From a virus: DNA of 21,156 nucleotides. Below the pieces are notes generated by a model that saw only the letters and a list, made by a program, of their open reading frames with translations, was not told the origin of the DNA and searched no databases. The stretch is taken from IMG/VR virus record IMGVR_UViG_3300044949_000390, positions 1-21,156 of that record. The stretch is one strand, 5' to 3'. Numbering within the stretch: the first letter of the stretch is position 1; every line of letters begins with the position of its first letter. Below, piece by piece: positions 7,878 through 15,535 of this stretch. The position numbers and the translations under genes are program-made.

Positions 7878-8339
7878 TTACTTTTGCGTGGTGACTACAT
7901 CGTCGCCCTTAGAAACCGTCACCCGGCCCTCGGTCACATCCACTTTCATGGAAGGCTCCTTCCGGTCGAGCTTGTCTAAACGCTCAATAAGCGAATTGAT
8001 CACTGCGAACTCAGGCCTCTCCTGCTTCGGATTAGCCCCGGCGATACCGTTCAGCATGGCTATAAGAGCAGTCAGGGCTGCACTGACCAAGCCGATGACG
8101 GCAGCGATCTTGGACTCTTCTAATAAGAGGCTAGCCCCAACACCGACGATGACGATAGCGGTGATGTATGCCAGACCATGCTTTCCAATCGCTTTCCCGG
8201 CGACTTCCTTAGCCGCAGACTCCGCTTCCAACCTTTGTAGCTCAGCCTTGGCCTGAGCCTTCAGCATACGGATTTCGTGCCTCACCGGGATATCTCGGCT
8301 AACGTAAGCATCATTAGAACTATGAACGCCATCAGCCAT
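7878..8339 (-). CDS. Two-TM membrane protein with flanking charged helices (possible holin-like or lysis accessory)
   Basis: 153 residues from the ATG at 8339. A GTG at 8348 is also in frame, but GAGG lies eight bases before the ATG and supports it. A charged helix rich in Lys, Ala and Glu precedes two hydrophobic segments: Gly-Leu-Ala-Tyr-Ile-Thr-Ala-Ile-Val-Ile-Val, and Ala-Ala-Val-Ile-Gly-Leu-Val-Ser-Ala-Ala-Leu-Thr-Ala. The C-terminal ~45 residues are soluble and end in a charged strand pattern. This two-TM hairpin with cytoplasmic ends is compatible with a second holin or an antiholin, but no family motif proves it. It is the first gene of the lysis cassette, after the longest non-coding gap in the window (8340-8402, 63 bases), where I see no clear promoter or hairpin. 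Confidence 0.78.
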   Translation of the reverse strand: MADGVHSSNDAYVSRDIPVRHEIRMLKAQAKAELQRLEAESAAKEVAGKAIGKHGLAYITAIVIVGVGASLLLEESKIAAVIGLVSAALTALIAMLNGIAGANPKQERPEFAVINSLIERLDKLDRKEPSMKVDVTEGRVTVSKGDDVVTTQK

Positions 8340-8402
8340 ACTAGCCACCTCACGTTGAACTATTTAGCCGATCTACCAGCGAAAGTATTTCACTCCGGCG
8401 TC

Positions 8403-10988
8403 TCATCCGCGAGCGGCGAGTTGCCGCTTTAGATCGTCAATCTGGGCTTGAAGTTCTTGCACCGCCTTAACCAGCACGGGTATAAGTGTACCCGGAGCAG
8501 CTTCGAGGCGCTCAGGGTTGATGTCGTGGACCAGCCCCGGCAGCGTGACTCCGTGGTCGGCTTGGGCCTGTCGAAGTTCTTGAGCGATAAACCCGAACTC
8601 CGGCACGTCTACTTTGCCCCCATCCCGAGTGTTCCAGACAAACGAGACCGGATGCAAACGCTGGATAAAGCTTACCCCCAGCGGGATGTCCTGCACGTCC
8701 TTCTTGTCCCGCGCATCGGAGAGCGCAGTGATGGTCGTGACTTGGCAGCGTAGGGTGGCAATCGACGAGTTGCCAAGGGTGATTTCATTGGAGACTGTGG
8801 CGGTAGACGAGGCTGCGTTGTAGCCAAGGATGAGGTTATTCGCCCCTGATGTAAGCGTAGATGCGACGCTATAGCCAAGAACCGTATTATTGTTTCCAGT
8901 GACTGTTGAAGTAGAAAATGCGTTGGATCCAATTGCTGTGTTGCCGGAGCCGGTCGTTAAATTAATAGCCGCGCGGGTCCCAAATGCAGTATTGTCATCA
9001 GCAATAGATCCGCTAAGCGCGAAAGATCCTACTGCAGTATTGTTATTATTAGTAATGATTGCATCAAGCGCTTGATATCCAATCGCCACATGCTCGGCAC
9101 CAGAGATGTTTTCCGACAAAGCTTCATGGCCGATCGCTATAACATTATTTGCAGAATATCGAGCGGTTCTAAAACCGATGCCTATACTATAAGTTGGGTT
9201 GGCATTTGAAATTGAAGAGGACCCAATAGCGATGTTATAAGCGCCAGTGGAAATTGCTCCCCCAGCACTGGCCCCGAGTATAACATTATTGCTCCCGCTA
9301 TCAATGCTACCGCCGGCTGACGCGCCGTATACTGTGTTTGCCGCGCCACTCGTTAACGCAAACAAAGACTGAAATCCAACCGCTGTGTTGTTATTCCCGG
9401 TTGCGGTTCCATTGATAGCCTGATAACCAATTGCAGTATTTGCAGAAACCGCTCCACCGCCCCGCCCAAAGTTAATTCCGGCTATGGTGAGCGTATTTGT
9501 AGTTTTGTTCCACGTAAAGTCTGCATCTCCACCGAAGGACCCGCCGTCGTTAAACTGGACTTGCGTCGTTGACCCCCCGGGGGAACCGCCGCTTACCGTT
9601 GCCCAAGACGTATTCGTGCCGTCGGTCGTAAGGTACTTCCCGTTGTTTCCGGTCTGTGACGGCGCAAGAGCGTTGAACGCCGCGCTTGCGGTAGTCTGCC
9701 CGGTACCGCCGTTAGCAATTGCTAGCGTACCCGCAAGGGTCACCACACCGGTGGTAGCCGTGTTTGGCGTAAGCCCTGTCGTACCTGCCGAGAATGACGT
9801 AACGCCGCTTGCAGCGGCGGCCACCCAAGACAGCGTGCCCGTCCCATTGGTGCTCAAGACCTGTCCATTTGTACCGTCAGCGGCAGGCAGTGTGTACGTC
9901 GCAGACCCCGCTATGGCGGCGCCTTTCAACCCCACGTAGCCAGAGGTAGAGCCTGACAGGCGAAGCAAAGGAAGCACGACCGCGCCCGTGCCGTTGGGCG
10001 TAAGGTTGATTGCCCCGTTTGCTCCGTCCTCAATAGTGATGGAGCCGGAGTTCGTTCCTGAGTTGGTGTTTAGGATTAGATCGCCCGCACCGTTGGAAGT
10101 AATGGTGACATTCGCTCCGGAATCGCCTACACGGATTGTGTCTGCGTCTAGCTGAACGTCGCCCGTGCCGTTCGGGGCCAACGTGATGTTGCCGTTGGTG
10201 TCCGTTGAGGACAGCGTGTTCCCTTCAAGCCGTAGATTGTCTACGTTGAGTAGCGTTGATACCGTTACCGCGCCAGTGGAGTCCGCAATCGTGATGGCGG
10301 AAGCGCCATCGTTTGCCTTGATGTTAGTGACTTGCAGGTTGGTCGTCGTGACGAGGGCTGTCAGAACTGACGTCTCGCAGTAAAGAGTTCTCCACGACTT
10401 GGCCGTCGAACCCAGATCCCGCGCATTGTCGGTGGAAGGAAGCAGGTCCGTGTTGAACTGGCCGGTGGCGGTGATGGTGTCCGTTGCCGCGTCGCCCAGC
10501 GTGGTGTTCCCATTGACGGTCAGGTTGCCTGAGAGCGTCGCATTGACGAAGGACGTCACGCATTGATTGACGTTGGTGCCATCGCAGAACAAGAAGGCAG
10601 TCTCGCCCGCAGGGATGGCTACGCCCGGGTCCGGCGGGGCCGGAGGGACATTTGTTGCTTTAACCGTGACCGCAAAAGATGTACCGTTCTTAACTACATA
10701 CATCTTGGACGCCGCTGGGCAGGTGACATCCCCCGGCCCAATAAGCGCACTACCGCCGGATCCGGTAGCCAACACAAGCATTGCGCAGCGTGATTCAGAG
10801 CTTGTGCCGTCAGCGGTGGTGAGCGTATGTGAAGTGTTGCTTGTCCACGTGCTGATCGTAGCTAGCCCTGCCACTGCCTGCTCAACCATCGAGGTAATGT
10901 TGTCGTTCACAACCGTACCCCATGTGCCGGATAGCTCTCCGGTCACCGGCAGGGCCAGTTTAAGGATGGGGGTGTAGGCAGTGGTCAT
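8403..10988 (-). CDS. Tail fibre with beta-roll repeats and C-terminal peptidase S74 chaperone
   Basis: 861 residues. The N-terminal part (about 1-500) is Thr/Gly/Asn-rich, with strands typical of long phage fibres, including recurrent Ala-Pro-Asn-Gly-Thr-Gly and Ala-Asn-Gly-Gly-Thr-Gly-Gln-Thr-Thr motifs. About 13 copies of a 17-residue repeat of the Asn-Thr-Ala-Val-Gly type follow (about 515-745). The last ~105 residues are an S74 (endosialidase-type) intramolecular chaperone: Ser757-Asp-Ala-Arg-Asp-Lys762 has the catalytic Ser-x4-Lys spacing, then Phe-Gly-Phe-Ile-Ala-Gln-Glu-Leu and a final coiled coil. S74 domains trimerise the fibre and then cut themselves off just before the Ser, so mature fibres probably end near residue 756. 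The protein likely binds a cell-surface receptor. The start has GAGG upstream. Confidence 0.93.
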   Translation of the reverse strand: MTTAYTPILKLALPVTGELSGTWGTVVNDNITSMVEQAVAGLATISTWTSNTSHTLTTADGTSSESRCAMLVLATGSGGSALIGPGDVTCPAASKMYVVKNGTSFAVTVKATNVPPAPPDPGVAIPAGETAFLFCDGTNVNQCVTSFVNATLSGNLTVNGNTTLGDAATDTITATGQFNTDLLPSTDNARDLGSTAKSWRTLYCETSVLTALVTTTNLQVTNIKANDGASAITIADSTGAVTVSTLLNVDNLRLEGNTLSSTDTNGNITLAPNGTGDVQLDADTIRVGDSGANVTITSNGAGDLILNTNSGTNSGSITIEDGANGAINLTPNGTGAVVLPLLRLSGSTSGYVGLKGAAIAGSATYTLPAADGTNGQVLSTNGTGTLSWVAAAASGVTSFSAGTTGLTPNTATTGVVTLAGTLAIANGGTGQTTASAAFNALAPSQTGNNGKYLTTDGTNTSWATVSGGSPGGSTTQVQFNDGGSFGGDADFTWNKTTNTLTIAGINFGRGGGAVSANTAIGYQAINGTATGNNNTAVGFQSLFALTSGAANTVYGASAGGSIDSGSNNVILGASAGGAISTGAYNIAIGSSSISNANPTYSIGIGFRTARYSANNVIAIGHEALSENISGAEHVAIGYQALDAIITNNNNTAVGSFALSGSIADDNTAFGTRAAINLTTGSGNTAIGSNAFSTSTVTGNNNTVLGYSVASTLTSGANNLILGYNAASSTATVSNEITLGNSSIATLRCQVTTITALSDARDKKDVQDIPLGVSFIQRLHPVSFVWNTRDGGKVDVPEFGFIAQELRQAQADHGVTLPGLVHDINPERLEAAPGTLIPVLVKAVQELQAQIDDLKRQLAARG
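8760..9440. repeat. 17-residue (51-bp) beta-roll repeat array in the S74 fibre
   Basis: About 13 units follow the pattern Ala-Ile/Val-Gly-x-x-Ala/Ser-x-x-x-x-x-Thr/Ser-Gly-x-x-Asn-Thr. The first clear units are Ala-Ile-Gly-Tyr-Gln-Ala and Ala-Val-Gly-Phe-Gln-Ser, and the last are Val-Leu-Gly, Ile-Leu-Gly and Thr-Leu-Gly. The units are more diverged from each other than those in the longer fibre. The pattern resembles the head repeats of YadA-type trimeric adhesins. Confidence 0.85.
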
Positions 10989-11000
10989 GGGGGTCCTCAG

Positions 11001-11156
11001 TTACGCTTGGGGTTGATCTGCGGCTTGTAGCTGGGATTCAGCTTGCGCTTTGACTTTCCCGAAGACGGCGACCGCCATCTCAAGGGGTAGCTTGCCGAGA
11101 CCGGCCAGCAGGATGTTCAGCTCTTCAACAGTCAGGGTGATGGTCACTTCTTTCAT
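11001..11156 (-). CDS. Small conserved phage protein, 51 aa
   Basis: A short acidic-amphipathic protein beginning Met-Lys-Glu-Val-Thr-Ile-Thr-Leu-Thr-Val-Glu-Glu-Leu-Asn, followed by Leu-Ala-Gly-Leu-Gly-Lys-Leu-Pro-Leu-Glu and a helix with Lys-Ala-Gln-Ala. Small proteins with this Leu-Thr-x-Glu-Glu ... Leu-Gly-x-Leu-Pro pattern are common beside fibre genes of environmental phages, with no known function. Its ATG overlaps the stop of the 108-residue gene (ATGA), which sets the start; a longer frame to 11408 is open but would lie inside that gene. It lies 12 bases before the S74 fibre gene, so it may be a fibre assembly helper (inference). Confidence 0.8.
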   Translation of the reverse strand: MKEVTITLTVEELNILLAGLGKLPLEMAVAVFGKVKAQAESQLQAADQPQA

Positions 11157-11479
11157 GCTTGGCTCCAAGGTAAAGGTGTGTTTTGGGGTGAAACAGGTGG
11201 GTTGATCATCGAATTCAGTTGGCCCTGCACGCAGGCTTCGAAGTTTGACACACCTTGCGGGCCGAGCGCCGTCTGAACCCAGCCGATGACGATTTCGGGG
11301 GTCAGGTCCGTATAGGGCACGAACGTACCTTCTTGAACGGTGAACTGCGTGTTGCCGCCGATGGATGCGGTGTACTGGCCGTCTACGCCAGTCAGGGTCC
11401 ACAGACAATTAACAACGAACCCCGGCTCGGGGGTGTCGAGGGTGTACATCTGGTCGATGGTCCATGCATAGGTTGTCAT
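11153..11479 (-). CDS. Small phage protein resembling the DUF7936 family, 108 aa
   Basis: The protein starts Met-Thr-Thr-Tyr-Ala-Trp-Thr-Ile-Asp-Gln-Met. A Val-Val-Asn-Cys-Leu-Trp-Thr-Leu-Thr-Gly-Val-Asp-Gly-Gln-Tyr-Thr strand pair follows, then Phe-Val-Pro-Tyr-Thr-Asp-Leu-Thr-Pro-Glu and Val-Ile-Gly-Trp-Val, and a proline-rich end with Leu-Pro-Trp. This sequence plan is shared by many small phage proteins found next to fibre genes and grouped, as I recall, as DUF7936; function is unknown. It sits between the two fibres in a three-gene block and is coupled downstream by ATGA. No membrane segment or signal is present. Confidence 0.82.
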   Translation of the reverse strand: MTTYAWTIDQMYTLDTPEPGFVVNCLWTLTGVDGQYTASIGGNTQFTVQEGTFVPYTDLTPEIVIGWVQTALGPQGVSNFEACVQGQLNSMINPPVSPQNTPLPWSQA

Positions 11480-11481
11480 GG

Positions 11482-11739
11482 TTAGACTCCGGTTGGGGGA
11501 TTCGGATCATACGGCTGGGGCGATGGCTGGCTCCAAGCATATGTGGCGATGTTGAGGTAGTAAGCCTCATCAAGCACCGTGGATGCCTGCGGATCGTTGG
11601 GCACGAGAACACAACGCCAATAGGTTGACGAGATGACAACACCGTCCTTGAGAACATCGGTGCTCTTGCGAACTCCAATGCACCCGTTGGGTTGGATGTC
11701 AAATTGAGAGATGTAGGTGACTTCGGTGAATGTAGACAT
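11482..11739 (-). CDS. Small conserved phage protein between the fibre genes, 85 aa
   Basis: The protein is beta-rich. The central motif Gly-Val-Arg-Lys-Ser-Thr-Asp-Val-Leu-Lys-Asp-Gly-Val-Val-Ile-Ser-Ser-Thr-Tyr recurs, with variation, in small fibre-linked phage proteins that I recall but cannot name. The C-terminus is proline-rich (Gln-Pro-Ser-Pro-Gln-Pro-Tyr). AAGGAA lies upstream of the ATG. It follows the long fibre gene by 15 bases and precedes the 108-residue gene by two. A role in fibre assembly or attachment is inferred from position only. Confidence 0.78.
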   Translation of the reverse strand: MSTFTEVTYISQFDIQPNGCIGVRKSTDVLKDGVVISSTYWRCVLVPNDPQASTVLDEAYYLNIATYAWSQPSPQPYDPNPPTGV

Positions 11740-11754
11740 GGTGATTCCTTTTGT

Positions 11755-14700
11755 TTACGCAGAACGATAAACAACTGTTGCAAGAATAATTCCAGTTGCT
11801 TGCACTGCTGCTGGGGCATCTTGCCCACCTCCAACAGGTATGTTCATCACCCGCATATAGGACACATTGTTAGAAATCTGCAAAACTTGAGTATTGTTGG
11901 CGCCATACACAGTTGCAGTGCCCATGCCGTTAATTGGGCCGCCACCGTATGCGTTTACAACATTCTCGGAAGTAAACGGCAAACCCCCAATGTTGATATA
12001 TCCTGTACCAGTAGCAGAAGTCCAATCAACACGGAAGATGCAAGTCACCAAATTTCCAATCTTTGTGTATCTGCCTGTTTGTATCGTATAGCTTGTTGTT
12101 CCTGCGGTCGTTTCCCCAAACACCGTTGGCGTCCACGTGCCTTCTTCGTAATCGTCCAGCGTGTTGGCGTTGCTTGAGGCGGATTGGGTGGCGGGGAAGG
12201 TGATGCCTGTTTGATTAAGTTGTGCGCCGTTTGCAGGGGTTCCAAGCGTGTTATACGCAACAGCGCCCGTGCCGTCTTGGGCGACATTTCCAATCAAGTT
12301 TCCGTTGTAAAAAAATCTTTGATAACTGACCCCAGAGGCAACTCCTGTTGCGTGCCCAAAATCAGCAAAAGTGTTGCCAGGGCTATAGGCAAAATAACTT
12401 CCGGTGTTAGTAAGCGTAAACGCACCGACAAAGAAATTTCCATTGTCGTCAAAATATCCCCTTGGATTCCCGTCTCCATCGGAAAGAACAATCCGATTTG
12501 AAAGAGTGCGGATGTCGAGGCCACCTTGGTTGCCGTCGTAGCCGCCAAGAACCGTGTTGTTGGAGCCGGTGGTGATGTAATAGCCTGCGCCACTCTGGCG
12601 AGTGCTGTTGCCCCCAATCAGCGTGTTGCCGACACCCGTAGTGACGCTGTACCCAGCAGTAGTTCCAACAACGGTGTTCCATGCAACTGTGCCGGTAGAA
12701 AGGCTGTACCCGGCGTTGATGCCAACTGCCACGTTGTATCCGGAGGTGGTGGCCGAATAACCCGCCTGCCTGCCGATAAAAGTGTTGTTGGCAGCGGTGG
12801 TGCTGCTGTACCCCGCCTGATAACCTACAGCAGTGTTGTTATTGGCCGTGGTGTTGGATTGGAGTGCTTCAAAACCTATCGCAGTATTGTTTTCCCCGGT
12901 TGTATTTGAATCAAGTGAACTTCTTCCCAATGCCGAATTAAACCTACCTGATGTATTGGCTGCACCGGATGCATCGCCAACAAACACATTAAACCCCGCA
13001 GTGGTAGCGTACCCAGCCGCACGGCCAATGAAGGTGTTGTACTCGCCGGATTGATTGCTATACCCCGCCTGATAACCAACTGCCGTGTTGTTGGAGGCGG
13101 TGGTGTTTTGACCTAGCGAGCCTGCGCCCAAAGCAGTGTTGTAACTGCCTGTGGTGTTAAAATTCAAAGCGGTGTAAGAACCACCAAGTCCACCAACTGC
13201 TACATTGGCTGTACCAGTGGTGTTGCTATATGCGGCCGCATAACCAACAGCAGTGTTGTTAGAGGCGGTGGTGTTGAAGTAAAGGGCAAATGTCCCGATT
13301 GCTGTGTTGTAGTCTGCCGCCGTCTGGCTCTTCAGTGCCTGATAGCCAAAAGCAGAGTTGTAGACGCCCCCGTTGTCTGTGTAAATGGCTTGGTAGCCCA
13401 TAGCAGTGTTACTGCTGCCCGTGGACTTTGTGTACAGAGCCTGATAACCAACAGCAGTGTTGTTAGAGGCGGTGGTGGTGTTGGCAAGTGCGGACATACC
13501 CACGGATGTGTTGTAACTACCCGTGGTTGTTTGATAACCGGCATTGTCACCAACTACCGTGTTGTAACTGCCCGTAGTATTGCTGTAAGCGGCTTGATAA
13601 CCAAGAAATAGATTGCGCGTTCCAGTGCTATTCGTATATCCCGCCTGATAGCCTACAGCGGTGTTGTTAGAGGCGGTGGTGTTGGAGAATAAAGCATCAC
13701 CACCAAGCGCAGTGTTGTACGCGCCAGTTGTCGTAAAACGCAAAGAGTTGACACCCACTGTGGTGTTGTAGGAACCCGTAGTAACCGCATAACCGGCACG
13801 ATGCCCAACGCCGACATTCTGTGTCGCGCCATTTGTGGAATACAGGGCCTGATACCCAAGTGCAGTTAGAACAGTGCCCGTAGAGTTCGTATAACCTGCC
13901 TGATAACCAATAGCAGTAAGTTCAGTGCCTGTGGTGTTTGTGTACGCTGCTTGGTAACCAACAGCGGTGCCGCCAGAGGCGGTGGTGTTGGCGTATAACG
14001 ACCACATACCAAGCGCGGTGTTGTAGCTGCCGGTAGTGTTTGCAATAAGCGAAGCAGTGCCGAATGCCGAGTTGTGCTCGCCTGTGGTGTTAGCGAGCAG
14101 TGCAACCTGACCAACGCCTGTGTTGTACCCTCCGGTGGTGTTAACGTTGAGTGCCCGTTCGCCAACTGCCGTAAGCCCCGATGCTGTCGTAGATGAGGCA
14201 AGAGCGGCCCGTCCAACGGCCACGTTCGCAACGCCTGTAGTGTTAGCGAACATGGCAAGATAGCCAACAGCGGTATTGTCGGAGGCGGTGGTGCTTTGTC
14301 CTAATGCGCTGATGCCGATTGCGGTGTTATAACTTCCTGTTGAATTTTCTTGCAATGCGGCGTACACACCAGCACCACCTGATCCAAACGATGCATTGCG
14401 TGTTCCTGTGGTTGTGTTGCATTGCGAGTTACGACCAAATGAGGAGTTAAATTCTCCGGTCGTATTTAATCGCAATGAACTGTCACCAAAGGCGTCAAGA
14501 GTTCCGGTCGTATTACTGTACCCAGCCTGATAGCCAACAGCGGTATTGTTGGAGGCGGTGGTGTTGGAAAGGAGGGCTTGAGAGCCGATTGCCGTGTTAT
14601 TCCCTCCGCTGGAGCCAGAAGCGCCGCTTTGCAACGCAGACCATCCGAGCGAGGTGTTGTTGGTTCCAGTTGTGGTGTAGTAACCCGCTTGGAAACCAAC

Positions 14701-15528
14701 ATGCGTGTTATTTGCGCCCGTAGACGAATATCCGGCAGTCTGCCCAATAAACGTCCCATAAGCAGCATTTGTTGAGTAACCGGCTTGGTATCCAAGAGCA
14801 ACCGTGCCGCCAGAGCCACTGGTGTACGAGTACAAAGACTGATATCCAACAGCGGTGTTGCTAGAGGCGGTGGTGTTGGAGTAGAGAGCCGCTTGCCCAA
14901 TAGATGTATTGTTCGATCCAGTAGTCGTTGAATGCCCTGCCTGAGAACCAACTGCGGTGTTATAGAGACCTGTGGTGTTGTTTCTCGCTGCTAGTCTTCC
15001 AATTGCTGTTAACTCGTTTGCGGTTGTATTACTTAGCCCAGCCTCTGATCCGATAACGGTGTTTGCGACTCCTGTCGTATTAGCCGCCAAAGCACTCGCA
15101 CCCACCGCAGTGTTGGTGGACACAGCACCGGCTCCACGGCCTACGGTGACTCCGTAGATAGATGCGTCTAACGAGGTTGTGAGCGTTCCGGCAATAGAGA
15201 CATTTGTAGCAGTGTCGTAATAGACAGACCTGCCAGCAGGGTATGTACAGAAGACATCCTTAGTCCCGGCTGAGAAGCTGACAAGACTTCCACCGTTAGA
15301 CGACGCTAGAACCGTATCCCGGCTGAGCGTAGTACCCGACGCGGTATACGTACCAATCCCCACCTCCCACTCGTTCACTCCCGGCAGGTTGATGGTGTAG
15401 TACGTGGTATTCCCATTACCGATAGCTGAGAAGCTCTGAAAACCTGCTACCGCCCCGGCGAGGGTAATAGTCCCGGTCCCAAGAGTTGTGGTCGTTTCTC
15501 TAACACGGTCTTTGACGACTAACGGCAT
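11755..15528 (-). CDS. Long tail fibre/adhesin of about 50 beta-roll repeats
   Basis: 1257 residues. The N-terminal ~125 residues are a fibre-attachment domain seen in many phages: Lys-Asp-Arg-Val-Arg-Glu-Thr-Thr-Thr-Thr, Gly-Phe-Gln-Ser-Phe-Ser-Ala-Ile-Gly, and Leu-Ser-Arg-Asp-Thr-Val. Residues about 141-1000 are a tandem array of roughly fifty 17-residue repeats (consensus Ala-Val-Gly-Tyr-Gln-Ala-Gly-Tyr-Ser-Asn-Thr-Thr-Gly-Ser-Tyr-Asn-Thr), like the left-handed beta-roll of YadA-type adhesins. The C-terminal ~250 residues hold Asp-Asp-Tyr-Glu-Glu-Gly-Thr-Trp-Thr-Pro-Thr, a common fibre tip motif, then a beta-sandwich-like end. No S74 chaperone is present, unlike the second fibre. The protein is probably a trimeric receptor-binding or surface-adhesion fibre. 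AGGTGAAG precedes the ATG. Confidence 0.93.
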   Translation of the reverse strand: MPLVVKDRVRETTTTLGTGTITLAGAVAGFQSFSAIGNGNTTYYTINLPGVNEWEVGIGTYTASGTTLSRDTVLASSNGGSLVSFSAGTKDVFCTYPAGRSVYYDTATNVSIAGTLTTSLDASIYGVTVGRGAGAVSTNTAVGASALAANTTGVANTVIGSEAGLSNTTANELTAIGRLAARNNTTGLYNTAVGSQAGHSTTTGSNNTSIGQAALYSNTTASSNTAVGYQSLYSYTSGSGGTVALGYQAGYSTNAAYGTFIGQTAGYSSTGANNTHVGFQAGYYTTTGTNNTSLGWSALQSGASGSSGGNNTAIGSQALLSNTTASNNTAVGYQAGYSNTTGTLDAFGDSSLRLNTTGEFNSSFGRNSQCNTTTGTRNASFGSGGAGVYAALQENSTGSYNTAIGISALGQSTTASDNTAVGYLAMFANTTGVANVAVGRAALASSTTASGLTAVGERALNVNTTGGYNTGVGQVALLANTTGEHNSAFGTASLIANTTGSYNTALGMWSLYANTTASGGTAVGYQAAYTNTTGTELTAIGYQAGYTNSTGTVLTALGYQALYSTNGATQNVGVGHRAGYAVTTGSYNTTVGVNSLRFTTTGAYNTALGGDALFSNTTASNNTAVGYQAGYTNSTGTRNLFLGYQAAYSNTTGSYNTVVGDNAGYQTTTGSYNTSVGMSALANTTTASNNTAVGYQALYTKSTGSSNTAMGYQAIYTDNGGVYNSAFGYQALKSQTAADYNTAIGTFALYFNTTASNNTAVGYAAAYSNTTGTANVAVGGLGGSYTALNFNTTGSYNTALGAGSLGQNTTASNNTAVGYQAGYSNQSGEYNTFIGRAAGYATTAGFNVFVGDASGAANTSGRFNSALGRSSLDSNTTGENNTAIGFEALQSNTTANNNTAVGYQAGYSSTTAANNTFIGRQAGYSATTSGYNVAVGINAGYSLSTGTVAWNTVVGTTAGYSVTTGVGNTLIGGNSTRQSGAGYYITTGSNNTVLGGYDGNQGGLDIRTLSNRIVLSDGDGNPRGYFDDNGNFFVGAFTLTNTGSYFAYSPGNTFADFGHATGVASGVSYQRFFYNGNLIGNVAQDGTGAVAYNTLGTPANGAQLNQTGITFPATQSASSNANTLDDYEEGTWTPTVFGETTAGTTSYTIQTGRYTKIGNLVTCIFRVDWTSATGTGYINIGGLPFTSENVVNAYGGGPINGMGTATVYGANNTQVLQISNNVSYMRVMNIPVGGGQDAPAAVQATGIILATVVYRSA
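12530..15110. repeat. 51-bp (17-residue) repeat array with higher-order structure
   Basis: Roughly fifty 51-bp units encode the beta-roll. A well-conserved DNA block (plus strand AGAGGCGGTGGTGTTG and variants, encoding Asn-Thr-Thr-Ala-Ser-Asn-Asn) recurs near 13270, 13470, 13670, 13975, 14280, 14550 and 14865. These intervals are about 200-310 bases, or four to six basic units, so the array has a second, longer period. A few units carry short insertions, for example near 14610 (Ser-Gly-Ser-Ser-Gly-Gly). Confidence 0.92.
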
Positions 15529-15535
15529 ACTTCAC

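Noticed and set aside
8340-8402. Promoter or terminator in the longest intergenic gap
   Set aside because: I found no stable GC-rich hairpin with a T run and no convincing -35/-10 pair; only a GAGG ribosome site is clear.
9484-9939. Open plus-strand frame of 151 codons opposite the S74 fibre
   Set aside because: It is antisense to a convincing fibre gene, rich in Val/Pro from complementing Asn/Thr/Gly codons, and has no recognisable domain or ribosome site.
11001-11408. A 135-codon version of the 51-residue gene
   Set aside because: The extra N-terminal part lies within the 108-residue gene and is Arg/His-rich; the ATG at 11156 with ATGA overlap fits the conserved small protein.
13866-14951. 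Alternative minus-strand frames inside the fibre repeat array (133 and 161 codons)
   Set aside because: The repeats keep second frames open by periodicity; their products are Pro/Leu/Thr-rich and carry no independent start signals.
12530-15110. Diversity-generating retroelement target, suggested by many Asn-Asn (AAC) codons
   Set aside because: No reverse transcriptase or template repeat is in the window, and the Asn codons are conserved repeat positions, not a variable region at the C-terminus.
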